A stretch of DNA of 64,000 nt from an uncultured Alphaproteobacteria bacterium (lineage in GTDB: Bacteria; Pseudomonadota; Alphaproteobacteria; HIMB59; GCA-002718135). The notes under the pieces are model-generated. The model ran no database searches. It was not told the origin of the DNA and saw only the letters and a list, made by a program, of their open reading frames with translations. The position numbers were made by a program, and so were the translations under genes. This document shows, in pieces, positions 37,205-45,061 of the stretch. Position 1 is the stretch's first letter. The number at the start of each line of letters is the position of its first letter. The DNA lies in NCBI GenBank assembly GCA_902614085.1, contig CACMJS010000001.1, positions 425,127 through 489,126 of the forward strand. Reading direction: 5' to 3'.

Positions 37205-37579
37205 ATGACAGAAACAGAAATTATTAAAGAAAAAAAAAGAAATATATATTCAAGCTTCTTTTCAGAAGATTATGTTTCAAAATTTTTATTCAAATCAATT
37301 TTACACCATGTGATCTCTCTAGAAATTTATGAAAATAATAGGCTAAGTGGAATTTCATTTGAAACAATATGTGCAAACATACCTAAATCAATAGGCTCCA
37401 GATCATCTATTCAATCAATTTTAAACGAAGCTTTAGAAAAAAATATTTTTGTTAAAGAGCAAAGTAAATCTGACAAACGAATCAAAAACTACTATTTAAG
37501 CAACAATTTTCTTGATACAATTAATGGTTGGTTAAAAAAAGAAGGAACATTTTTTAATAAAATGAGTTTAGAAAATTAA
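37205..37579 (+). CDS. Small winged-helix-like protein between the two amtB genes
   Basis: A 124-residue protein with a good ribosome site (GGGAGG, 5 bases before the ATG). I do not recognise a named family. Residues about 45-105 look like a MarR-type winged helix: a putative recognition helix (SIGSRSSIQSILNEALEKNIFVKE) followed by a wing-like SKSDKRIKNYYLS, where D-[KR]-R-x-K-x-Y-x-L is common in MarR wings. No membrane helix or signal peptide. Lying between two ammonium transporter genes and in the amtB-1 transcript, it may regulate nitrogen genes (inference). It could also be a small phage-like or orphan regulator. Confidence 0.65.
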   Translation: MTETEIIKEKKRNIYSSFFSEDYVSKFLFKSILHHVISLEIYENNRLSGISFETICANIPKSIGSRSSIQSILNEALEKNIFVKEQSKSDKRIKNYYLSNNFLDTINGWLKKEGTFFNKMSLEN

Positions 37580-37612
37580 TTATATTTTAGTAATTAAATT
37601 AAATACTATTTC

Positions 37613-37640
37613 TTGATACTTTCTGAATATTAGTTATAAG
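37613..37640 (+). promoter_or_regulatory. Promoter of the second amtB leader
   Basis: TTGATA (37613-37618), 16 bases, TATAAG (37635-37640): a good sigma-70-type match ending 8 bases before the first aptamer. It gives amtB-2 its own transcript. It lies just past the stop of the winged-helix-like gene. Confidence 0.55.
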
Positions 37641-37648
37641 TCATATCA

Positions 37649-37697
37649 CGTTCATCACCTAATGGGGTGACGGAAGTAGACGAAAGTCGAAGGAACG
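37649..37697 (+). ncRNA. Glutamine riboswitch aptamer 1 (glnA-type) of amtB-2
   Basis: P1 CGTTC (37649-37653) with GAACG (37693-37697). P2 TCACC/GGTGA (37655-37659 with 37666-37670), fully Watson-Crick where the amtB-1 copy has wobbles. CGGAAGTAG, P3 GAC-GAAA-GTC and the GAAG return strand are identical to the amtB-1 copy. Same glnA-type glutamine aptamer. Confidence 0.9.
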
Positions 37698-37715
37698 CAT
37701 GCAAAGTTATTAAAT

Positions 37716-37764
37716 CGTTCAATTTGCAGTTTGCAAATCGGAAGTAGGTATACCCGAAGGAACG
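37716..37764 (+). ncRNA. Glutamine riboswitch aptamer 2 (glnA-type) of amtB-2
   Basis: P1 CGTTC (37716-37720) with GAACG (37760-37764). P2 ATTTGCA/TGCAAAT (37722-37728 with 37732-37738), where C-G pairs of the amtB-1 copy are replaced by compensating changes (GCC/GGC to GCA/TGC). P3 is short (GG/CC with loop TATAC, 37747-37755). The tandem spacing to aptamer 1 is 18 bases, the same as in the amtB-1 leader. Confidence 0.88.
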
Positions 37765-37782
37765 CGGATCTTATTAATTAAT

Positions 37783-37849
37783 TTCCATAGCTACGCATGA
37801 AGTAATACATAACTAAAGGTTAGTTATGTGTTTTTAATTTTATATGGAG
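37783..37849 (+). promoter_or_regulatory. Possible anti-Shine-Dalgarno switch upstream of amtB-2
   Basis: TTCCATA at 37783-37789 can pair with TATGGAG at 37843-37849, the ribosome site (seven pairs, one T-G). The bases around TTCCATA (AATTTCCATAGCTA) are conserved in the amtB-1 leader although the sequence between this element and the start codon is not. That selective conservation supports a role as expression platform. Confidence 0.42.
37807..37835 (+). terminator. Intrinsic-terminator-like hairpin in the amtB-2 leader
   Basis: ACATAACTAA (37807-37816) and TTAGTTATGT (37820-37829) form a perfect ten-base AT-rich stem with loop AGG, followed by GTTTTT. It lies between the aptamers and the amtB-2 start, so it may be a transcriptional attenuator. 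The amtB-1 leader has a hairpin at the same place but no T tract. Confidence 0.5.
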
Positions 37850-37856
37850 TTAAATA

Positions 37857-39143
37857 ATGTATAAAAAATTTTTTAGTCTTTTTGCAATTTTCTCTTTTAT
37901 TTTATTGCTAAGTTCATCTGTGAGAGCAGAGGTTGACGCTGAAGTAGCATATATATTTAATACATTTTCTTTTTTAGTATGTGGATTTTTAGTCATGTGG
38001 ATGGCTGCAGGATTTCTATTTTTAGAATCAGGTCTCGTTACAACGAGAAGTGTATCAACTATTGCTGCTAAAAATATTGGAAAGTTCGCAATTGTTTCAA
38101 TTGTTTTCTATTTAATTGGCTATAATCTTGGATATTCTGTCCCTGAAGGAGGTTATGTTGGTACACCATCTATATGGACTGATAATTCATCTATGGATAC
38201 AGGTTATTCAGATGCCTCAGATTGGTTTTTTCAAGCTTTATTTGTTTGTGCAACTGTTTCAATTGTATCTGGTGCTGTTGCAGAGCGAATAAAAATTTGG
38301 CCTTTCTTCACTTTTGCTGCAGTTCTTGGAGGAGTAATTTATCCAATTCAAATGGGTTGGGAATGGGGTGGAGGATGGTTAGACGCCCTAGGTTTTGCAG
38401 ATTTTGCTGGCTCAACATTAGTCCACGCTTGTGGTGGTTCTGCAGCTTTAGCAGGAGTAATTCTTTTAGGTCCAAGACTTGGAAGATTCAGTGCGAGTGG
38501 AGAACCAGCTAATATGGCTCCATTTGCTCCATCATCAATTCCTCTAGTTACATTAGGAACATTTATTTTATGGATGGGTTGGTACGGTTTTAATGGTGGA
38601 TCGCAACTTGCATTAGGTTCTTATGAAGATGCAACAGCAATGTCAAAAATCTTCATGAACACTCAACTTGCAGCGTGTGGTGGATGTATGGCTGGCGCAG
38701 CAATAACAAGATTAATTGGTGGAAAAACTGATATTGTCATGATGCTTAATGGAGCACTTGCAGGTTTAGTTTCAATAACAGCTGAGCCATTAATGCCTAG
38801 TCCATTGCTTGCAATCGGAATTGGGGCAGTTGGTGGAGTAATAATGTATTATGGAACTAACTTTTTAAATTCATTAAAACTAGATGATGTTGTTGGAGCA
38901 ATACCTGTACATATGTTTGCTGGTATTTGGGGAACATTAGTTGTACCTCTAACTAATCCTGATGCATCATATTCAATTCAATTACTGGGTGTCGCATCAG
39001 TGTGTATCTTTGTTTTTGTTTTCTCATATATTGTAATATATTTAATTAAAAATATTATGGGATTAAGAATTAGTGAAGAAGCTGAAAAACTTGGCACTGA
39101 TAAAGCTGAGGTTGGAGTGGTAGCTTATTCTATTAGAGATTAA
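37857..39143 (+). CDS. amtB: Ammonium transporter (AmtB-2)
   Basis: Paralogue of AmtB-1, 428 aa and colinear without gaps by eye. Signal peptide 1-24 (ending SSVRA), about 11 membrane helices, twin histidines H190 (STLVHACGG) and H352 (IPVHMFAG). The tail RISEEAEKLGTDK is identical to AmtB-1, while the second halves of several helices differ, so the duplication is old and both copies are under selection. It has its own promoter and tandem glutamine riboswitch. The two could differ in affinity or in growth condition; this cannot be read from sequence. Confidence 0.96.
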   Translation: MYKKFFSLFAIFSFILLLSSSVRAEVDAEVAYIFNTFSFLVCGFLVMWMAAGFLFLESGLVTTRSVSTIAAKNIGKFAIVSIVFYLIGYNLGYSVPEGGYVGTPSIWTDNSSMDTGYSDASDWFFQALFVCATVSIVSGAVAERIKIWPFFTFAAVLGGVIYPIQMGWEWGGGWLDALGFADFAGSTLVHACGGSAALAGVILLGPRLGRFSASGEPANMAPFAPSSIPLVTLGTFILWMGWYGFNGGSQLALGSYEDATAMSKIFMNTQLAACGGCMAGAAITRLIGGKTDIVMMLNGALAGLVSITAEPLMPSPLLAIGIGAVGGVIMYYGTNFLNSLKLDDVVGAIPVHMFAGIWGTLVVPLTNPDASYSIQLLGVASVCIFVFVFSYIVIYLIKNIMGLRISEEAEKLGTDKAEVGVVAYSIRD

Positions 39144-39158
39144 TACTTATACCAAAAA

Positions 39159-39186
39159 TTAAGAGAGGTAATTTTACCTCTCTTAA
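39159..39186. terminator. Bidirectional terminator-like hairpin after amtB-2
   Basis: TTAAGAGAGGTAA (39159-39171) and TTACCTCTCTTAA (39174-39186) form a 13-base perfect stem. On the plus strand the tail is A-rich; on the minus strand the stem is followed by TTTTT. It would end transcription coming from yqgE and could also stop or protect the amtB-2 transcript. Confidence 0.6.
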
Positions 39187-39204
39187 AAATAAAGGAGATA
39201 AAAT

Positions 39205-39396
39205 ATGAAGACAGCTTTTATGATTGATGGAAAGAGACATATTTTGAAATATGAAAGAAAAATGCCTGAAAAAGAAGTAATTAAAATGAAATCATTTGTT
39301 ACTAATAAAGGTGTTAAACTTACAAAAACTACAAAGTTTAAAATAAAAAAAGTTTTAGAAAAAGATAAGGAAAGGGTTTTTGATATTATTCTTTAG
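39205..39396 (+). CDS. Small basic hypothetical protein
   Basis: A 63-residue frame with a strong ribosome site (AAAGGAGAT, ending 7 bases before the ATG at 39205). The product is lysine-rich (about 15 Lys), with no membrane helix or known motif. It directly follows the hairpin after amtB-2 and ends where yqgE (opposite strand) ends. The ribosome site is the main reason to accept it. It could be a small nucleic-acid-binding or regulatory protein; function unknown. Confidence 0.55.
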   Translation: MKTAFMIDGKRHILKYERKMPEKEVIKMKSFVTNKGVKLTKTTKFKIKKVLEKDKERVFDIIL

Positions 39397-39948
39397 TTAA
39401 CAGCTACCTGAAAATATTGAAAGTTTACTTGCATCTATTCCTAACAAATTAAATGCATCGTTCCATTTATTGTTAACTTTTTCATCAAAAATAAAATCAC
39501 TATTTGCTTTTAGTGTCATCCAACTATTTGACGCTAATTCCTTTTCAATTTGTCCTGGGCCCCATCCTGCATATCCTAGAGCTAGAATACTATTTTTTGG
39601 ACCATTACCTTTAGAAAGGTCTTCAAAAAATTCTGAAGTACTAGTTAACGCAACACCTTTATCTATTGTCAGAGTTTCTTTTTGAATTACTTCATCAGAA
39701 TGTAAAACGAACCCTCTTCCACTTTCTACAGGGCCACCATAGCGAATATAAAGTTTTTTATCTTCTAATGGCTTGTCTATACCTAATTGTTCAAGTAAAT
39801 CGGGGTAAAGGTCATAATCAATTTTTTTGTTGATTATTATACCCATAGCCCCATCTTTTGAGTGAGCACACATATAAATTACCGTTTTTTCAAATCTATC
39901 ATCTTCCAATGAAGGCATTGAAATTAAGAACTGACCAGTTAAATTCAT
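39397..39948 (-). CDS. yqgE: YqgE/AlgH family protein (UPF0301)
   Basis: A 183-residue DUF179 protein. It starts with LTGQFLISMPSLEDDRFEKTVIYMCAHSKDGAMGIIINK, the family hallmark, and has RYGGPVESGRGFVLHS and ALGYAGWGPGQIEKE. The molecular function is not established. Monocistronic, convergent with the small basic gene and divergent from the DsbD-like gene. Confidence 0.92.
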   Translation of the reverse strand: MNLTGQFLISMPSLEDDRFEKTVIYMCAHSKDGAMGIIINKKIDYDLYPDLLEQLGIDKPLEDKKLYIRYGGPVESGRGFVLHSDEVIQKETLTIDKGVALTSTSEFFEDLSKGNGPKNSILALGYAGWGPGQIEKELASNSWMTLKANSDFIFDEKVNNKWNDAFNLLGIDASKLSIFSGSC

Positions 39949-40007
39949 ATAGTATATATATATTCGCGTTAATTTATATTTTTCAATATTGTATTGATTT
40001 ATTTTAT

Positions 40008-42065
40008 ATGGACAAGGTAATAAAAGTTATAAATCTATTAAAAATAGCAATAATACTTGCTCTTGGGTTATTTAGCCCAGCTGGATACTCCTTATCTTCA
40101 GATTGGGCAATTAGTGAAAAATCAAAAGTTAGATTAATTTCACCATTTACTACTTCAAATAATAACAACCAATTAATTTTAGCATTAGAATATGAACTAG
40201 AGGATGAATGGAAAACATATTGGAAATCTCCTGGAGGAGGAGGTTTTCCTCAAAAAATTATATGGAATAATTCATCAAACGTTAAAGATATTAAAATATT
40301 ATGGCCAGAGCCAATAGAATTTGAAATACTAGGTTTAAAATCAATTGGGTATAAAGATAAAGTTATATTTCCTTTGATAGTAGATATTGAAGACAATCAA
40401 ATACAAACAAATTTAAATTTAAATATAAATTATTTAGTTTGTAGAGATGTTTGTATTCCAGGTAACGCAGATATATTTTTAAACTTACCGTCTGGAGATG
40501 GGGCTTACACAGATTATTTTTTTGAAATTGAAAAAGTTTTATCTACTACCTTAAACAATAGTATTGATTTTACGCCCATTTCTAATTTCTCATTTAAAGC
40601 TATTGAAAATAGTAATGACGTTATTTTTGATATAGAAATATCGACTAGTTCTTTTTTTGATGATCCAAAAATTTTTATCCACACACCATTTGGTTTGCCT
40701 GTTGTAGAACCGATAAATAATTATTCCCTTGATTTTCAAAAATTAAAAACCTCTTTTAATTTTAGATCAGATCAATTTAATGAAAAAAAGTTTCCAATTG
40801 AAATATTTTTTTATGATAATAACTACAGTTTTAAAGTTGAAAAAAATGTAGAAATTGAAAATGTAGATAAAAATATTTCTATAAACAATACTCTTTTATA
40901 CCTACTCCTAATTTCACTATTAGGCGGATTTATTTTAAATCTTATGCCATGTGTATTTCCAGTCTTATCTTTAAAATTATTATCTGTAATTAATACTGAA
41001 GATAAAAAGATAAAAAGTAGTTTTTTTATAACAGTATTGGGTATTATTACTTCTTTTCTAATACTTGGCTCATTTTTTGCTATTCTTAAACAAATCAATA
41101 TTTCAATATCTTGGGGTATGCAATTTCAAGAACCTTACTTTTTAATGTTTATTTTAACTATTATATCAATGTTCTTCTTGAATACACTTGGTCTTTTCCA
41201 AATAAATTTACCAAGTTTTTTATATTCATCAAAAATTTTAAATTCAGGAAATAATTTTTATACAAAGAATTTTTTTAATGGTTTTTTTGCTACACTTCTT
41301 GCTACACCTTGTTCTGCGCCTTACTTGGGAACAGCTGTCACAGCAGCATTTACTCAATCGACAACATATCTATTTTTAATATTTTGTTTTATGGGTATAG
41401 GAATGAGCATACCTTATATGGTTATAGCTTTTTTTCCAGGCTTAATTTCCTTTTTACCTCGATCAGGAAAATGGATGATTTATTTTAAATATTTTTTATC
41501 TATTTTATTATTAATAACAATAGTTTGGCTATTAAGTATATTAAATAATTATTTTAATTATTTTTTTGTAGTTACATTTACTCTTTTATTAATCTTAATA
41601 TCAGTAATTTTAAAATTTAAAATTTATCAAATTCCCTTAATTATTTCTTTAATAATTATTTTCTTTTTAACTCCATATTTTAATTTTTTTAAAAAAATCA
41701 ATGAAGAAAATTACAAAAATAATGATTGGTTAGATTTTAATTCCGAAAGTATTCCTGAAATAATAGCTAATAATGAAATTATTTTTTTAGATATAACGGC
41801 AGATTGGTGCATTACATGTAAGTTTAATAAAATTAATGTTTTAAACTCAGAAACAGTTTCAGATTTTTTTGATTCACAAGAAGTGATATTAATAAAAGCT
41901 GATTGGACACAACCAAATAAAAAAATAAATAAATTTTTAAAAAAATATAATAAATTTGGAATACCTTTTAATGCATTTTATTCTTCAAAGTTTCCAGAAG
42001 GTATAGTAATGAATGAAATATTGACTGAGAAACAAATATTTGAAACCTATAATAAAGTTAAATAA
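40008..42065 (+). CDS. DsbD/ScsB-like thiol:disulfide interchange membrane protein
   Basis: Carries electrons from cytoplasmic thioredoxin across the membrane to periplasmic thiols. I chose the ATG at 40008 (685 aa), which gives a signal sequence; the open frame begins further upstream inside yqgE. Domains in order: periplasmic N-terminal domain with CRDVCIPG (CxxxC), a DsbD/CcdA membrane core of about eight helices with two functional cysteines (LMPCVFPV and ATPCSAPY), and a C-terminal thioredoxin domain with CITC in TADWCITCKFN. All redox cysteines are present, so it is the full three-domain type. A peroxiredoxin follows 5 bases later. Confidence 0.88.
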   Translation: MDKVIKVINLLKIAIILALGLFSPAGYSLSSDWAISEKSKVRLISPFTTSNNNNQLILALEYELEDEWKTYWKSPGGGGFPQKIIWNNSSNVKDIKILWPEPIEFEILGLKSIGYKDKVIFPLIVDIEDNQIQTNLNLNINYLVCRDVCIPGNADIFLNLPSGDGAYTDYFFEIEKVLSTTLNNSIDFTPISNFSFKAIENSNDVIFDIEISTSSFFDDPKIFIHTPFGLPVVEPINNYSLDFQKLKTSFNFRSDQFNEKKFPIEIFFYDNNYSFKVEKNVEIENVDKNISINNTLLYLLLISLLGGFILNLMPCVFPVLSLKLLSVINTEDKKIKSSFFITVLGIITSFLILGSFFAILKQINISISWGMQFQEPYFLMFILTIISMFFLNTLGLFQINLPSFLYSSKILNSGNNFYTKNFFNGFFATLLATPCSAPYLGTAVTAAFTQSTTYLFLIFCFMGIGMSIPYMVIAFFPGLISFLPRSGKWMIYFKYFLSILLLITIVWLLSILNNYFNYFFVVTFTLLLILISVILKFKIYQIPLIISLIIIFFLTPYFNFFKKINEENYKNNDWLDFNSESIPEIIANNEIIFLDITADWCITCKFNKINVLNSETVSDFFDSQEVILIKADWTQPNKKINKFLKKYNKFGIPFNAFYSSKFPEGIVMNEILTEKQIFETYNKVK

Positions 42066-42070
42066 AAAAC

Positions 42071-42535
42071 ATGGTTATTGATGATTTTAAAGTTCCTATC
42101 ATTAAAAAAGGTATTTCATCTATATCTTCTTTAAAAAATGAATTTATAAATAAAAAAATTATTCTATTTGGTGTTCCTGGTGCATTTACACCAACTTGTT
42201 CTGAGAAACATCTTCCAGGTTACATAAAATTATATAATTCATTTATAGATAAAAAAATTGATGGCATTTACTGCCTATCTGTAAATGATGAACATGTGAT
42301 GAAATCTTGGTTAGTGAGTTATACAGATGGAGAAATAATCAATGGAATTGCAGATGGGAATGCTGATATTACAAAGTATTTTGACCTGATATCAGATAAG
42401 ACAAAAAATTATATGGGTTTTAGATGTCGAAGATTTGCGATGATAATTGAGAATAATGTGATTATAAACAAATTTATTGAAAATGATGGCGAATATAATG
42501 TTAGTTCAGCTGAATATATTTTAAAACAAATCTAA
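42071..42535 (+). CDS. Peroxiredoxin, Prx5/AhpE-like type
   Basis: A 154-residue thiol peroxidase of the Prx5 subfamily. The peroxidatic cysteine is C43 in GVPGAFTPTCSEKHLPG, the exact subfamily signature. Other cysteines are C68 and C116 (RCRR), so a glutathione or glutaredoxin-type reductant is likely. It follows the DsbD-like gene by 5 bases and shares one base with the SDR gene. It detoxifies hydrogen or organic peroxides. Confidence 0.92.
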   Translation: MVIDDFKVPIIKKGISSISSLKNEFINKKIILFGVPGAFTPTCSEKHLPGYIKLYNSFIDKKIDGIYCLSVNDEHVMKSWLVSYTDGEIINGIADGNADITKYFDLISDKTKNYMGFRCRRFAMIIENNVIINKFIENDGEYNVSSAEYILKQI

Positions 42536-43272
42536 TGAATAAAATTAATTTAGAAAATAGAGTCGCAATTGTAACTGGTGGAGCACAAGGATTTGGTTTA
42601 GCTATTACTAAAAGATTTGTAGAGTCAGGAGCAAAAGTATTAATATGGGATAAAGATATAGAATATCTAAATAAAGTTGGTCTTAAAAATACTCATAAAA
42701 TTGAAGTTGATGTGTCAAATTATAAAAGTGTAGAGAATGCATTTGCTGAAAGTCTTACGCATGAAAACAAAATTGATATTTTAGTAAATAATGCAGGAAT
42801 TGCTGGACCAAACTTTAAGACATGGGATTATCCACTTGAGGAATGGCAAAAAGTTATAGACATAGATCTCAGCGGAGTATTTTATTGTTGTAAGACTATA
42901 GTTCCTCATTTTATCAAAAATAATTATGGACGTATTGTTAACATTTCCTCGATAGCTGGTAAGGAAGGTAATCCAAATGCAATGCCTTATAGCGCAGCAA
43001 AAGCAGGAGTTATCGCCCTTACTAAATCTTTAGGAAAAGAATTAGCTGAAAACAATATTTCGGTGAATTGTGTTACCCCTGCACCTGCAAAGACGCGTAT
43101 TTTTGACCAAATTACTCAAGAACATATCAATTATATGTTATCAAAAATTCCTAGAAATAGATTTGTGTTAGTTGAAGAATTAGCATCTTTGGTTGCATGG
43201 ATGTCTTCTGAAGAAAATTCTTATACCACAGGCTCAACTTTTGATTTGAGTGGTGGTCGAGCTACCTATTAA
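42535..43272 (+). CDS. Short-chain dehydrogenase/reductase
   Basis: A 245-residue classical SDR: cofactor loop TGGAQGFGLAI (TGxxxGxG), NNAG at about 87-90, catalytic Ser in NISSIAG and Y-x-x-x-K in YSAAKAG. It could be FabG-like, but it stands beside a sugar ABC transporter and a sugar-acid catabolic block, where SDRs act as L-rhamnose, L-fucose or other sugar 1-dehydrogenases. That role is inferred. It overlaps the permease gene tail-to-tail by 4 bases. Confidence 0.88.
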   Translation: MNKINLENRVAIVTGGAQGFGLAITKRFVESGAKVLIWDKDIEYLNKVGLKNTHKIEVDVSNYKSVENAFAESLTHENKIDILVNNAGIAGPNFKTWDYPLEEWQKVIDIDLSGVFYCCKTIVPHFIKNNYGRIVNISSIAGKEGNPNAMPYSAAKAGVIALTKSLGKELAENNISVNCVTPAPAKTRIFDQITQEHINYMLSKIPRNRFVLVEELASLVAWMSSEENSYTTGSTFDLSGGRATY

Positions 43273-44246
43273 TTTTTTCTTCTTTGTATAAGAGCGTAAA
43301 CAGTAACGGCAACTGTAATCATGAGCCCATTGATAAATTTTACATAAAAACCAGATAAGCCTAAAGCAACTATACCTGATTCCAATGAACCTATAATTAA
43401 TACTCCAATAAAGGTTCCAAAAATAGTACCCTTACCACCAAATACTGAGGTCCCACCAACAAAGACAGCTGCTAATGTCGTTAACATTAAGCCCTCACCT
43501 TGTGTAGGCCAGAAGTATAACATTTCATACATTGTAAAAATTCCCGCTAAAGCTGAGAAAAAACCTAATTGAACAAAAGCAATAATTTTTACATTATCAA
43601 CATTAATTCCCATCATTTGAGCACTTGCTTTATTGTCACCTACAAAGTGGATGTGATTTCCAAATTTATGGTAACGATAAACCCACTGCATCAAACCAGT
43701 TAATACAATGAACCAAATAAATTGCATTGGAATTTTCCCAAATAATTTTTCTACAAATATCATATGATGCCAGGTTCCATCTGCCACATCGACGATTGCA
43801 ATACCACTACCTTGGGAAATGACATTAACTAATCCACGCCAAAAAAATAAAGTACCTATAGTTGCAACTATTGAAGGTATACCAATTTTAGTAACAAGTA
43901 ATCCATTTACTAATCCAGCAAACATTCCAAGTGAAGTTGCCAAGATAAATGCTATAAAAAAATTACCATCGGTTGATGTCATTATGATTCCAAATATGAG
44001 AGATGTAATTCCAACTATAGATGGGAATGACAGATCTATTTCACCAAGTGTAACAACAAACGTTGCTGATATAGCAATAATGCCAAAAAAAGGCATTGAT
44101 TGCATGAAAGCTCTGTAAATTGGAAATCTTGTAAATACATGTGGTGCACCCAAGAAGTAAATTAAGAAAAGCACTATGGCAATTATTGTAATACTAATTT
44201 CAAGTTTGTGTGTTTTTACAAAATAACTATTTAATAAATTACTCAT
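43269..44246 (-). CDS. Sugar ABC transporter permease, CUT2/RbsC type
   Basis: A 325-residue membrane permease of the BPD_transp_2 (RbsC/XylH) family with 8-10 hydrophobic helices. Typical sequences are TLGEIDLSFPSIVG near residue 66 and GLLVTKIGIPSIVATIGTLFFWRGL, plus the C-terminal FVGGTSVFGGKGTIFGTFIGVLIIGSLESG. Last gene of the operon SBP-ATPase-permease on the minus strand; its first codon follows the ATPase stop directly. Confidence 0.92.
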   Translation of the reverse strand: MSNLLNSYFVKTHKLEISITIIAIVLFLIYFLGAPHVFTRFPIYRAFMQSMPFFGIIAISATFVVTLGEIDLSFPSIVGITSLIFGIIMTSTDGNFFIAFILATSLGMFAGLVNGLLVTKIGIPSIVATIGTLFFWRGLVNVISQGSGIAIVDVADGTWHHMIFVEKLFGKIPMQFIWFIVLTGLMQWVYRYHKFGNHIHFVGDNKASAQMMGINVDNVKIIAFVQLGFFSALAGIFTMYEMLYFWPTQGEGLMLTTLAAVFVGGTSVFGGKGTIFGTFIGVLIIGSLESGIVALGLSGFYVKFINGLMITVAVTVYALIQRRKN

Positions 44247-45014
44247 TTAATCTTCTACCTTAATTTTTCCTGATTCATGAAGTTGGATCATTTTTTTAAC
44301 AAGCTCTTCCCTTGAAATATCTTCTTTGTTAAACTCTCCAACAACTTCTCCTCTATCTAAAATGATAAACCTATCTGCAGCACCGTAAACGTGTATTATA
44401 TTGTGATCGATAAAAATAGCTGATTTATTTTCATTTTTTAAACCCTTTACAAAGTTAAGTACTTTTTCTGTTTCTTGAATTGATAAACCCATAGTAGGTT
44501 CGTCTAATACAATCAAATCAGAATTAAAGTATAAGGATCTACCAAAAGCAACACCTTGTTTTTCTCCACCTGAAAGACCCATTACTGGAGAGTCAACAGT
44601 TATAGCTTTAGAGGTAAATCCTATATAATCCCGTAAAATTTTTTCTGCTTCTTTTCTTTGTTTTTTGATATCTAAAAAACCAAATGAGTTTGTAATTTCT
44701 CTTCCTGCAAAAATATTTCTAAACAATTCTTGTTGATCACAAAGTGCTCTTTCTTGATAAACAGCTTCAATCCCCATTTTTCTTGATTGAGCAACTGATT
44801 TAATTTGTACTTCTTTTTCTTTAAAAAAAACTTTTCCCGAGTTTGGACTATGAACTCCAGTTATAACTTTTATAAGTGTAGATTTTCCAGCTCCGTTATC
44901 ACCGATTAGAGCTACCACTTCACCTTTATTTATTTTGATATTCACATCTTTTAAAACTTTTACGTTTCCAAAGTTTTTGTAAATATTTTGTAATTTTAAG
45001 AGTTCTTCAGCCAT
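44247..45014 (-). CDS. Sugar ABC transporter ATPase, CUT2 (single-domain)
   Basis: A 255-residue ATPase: Walker A GDNGAGKST (37-45), signature LSGGEKQGVAFGRSL, Walker B DLIVLDEPTMGLS and switch histidine IFIDHN. Classical CUT2 ATPases such as RbsA are tandem fusions of about 500 aa; this one has a single domain and would act as a dimer, a form also seen in FrcA-like systems. The signature has K-Q-G where Q-Q-x is more usual. It lies between the binding-protein and permease genes. Confidence 0.92.
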   Translation of the reverse strand: MAEELLKLQNIYKNFGNVKVLKDVNIKINKGEVVALIGDNGAGKSTLIKVITGVHSPNSGKVFFKEKEVQIKSVAQSRKMGIEAVYQERALCDQQELFRNIFAGREITNSFGFLDIKKQRKEAEKILRDYIGFTSKAITVDSPVMGLSGGEKQGVAFGRSLYFNSDLIVLDEPTMGLSIQETEKVLNFVKGLKNENKSAIFIDHNIIHVYGAADRFIILDRGEVVGEFNKEDISREELVKKMIQLHESGKIKVED

Positions 45015-45024
45015 AAAAAATAAA

Positions 45025-45047
45025 CCTGCCTTATATAATAAGGCAGG
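45025..45047 (-). terminator. Hairpin between binding-protein and ATPase genes
   Basis: CCTGCCTTAT (45025-45034) and ATAAGGCAGG (45038-45047) form a ten-base stem, followed on the minus strand by TTTATTTTTT before the ATPase start. This is an intrinsic-terminator shape. It would let most transcripts stop after the binding-protein gene, the usual way to make more binding protein than membrane components. Confidence 0.7.
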
Positions 45048-45061
45048 CTATAATATTTAAT

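Noticed and set aside
35819..39143. The two amtB loci as an assembly duplication
   Set aside because: Proteins and leaders differ at many positions, with different downstream hairpins and a gene between them, so they are true paralogues.
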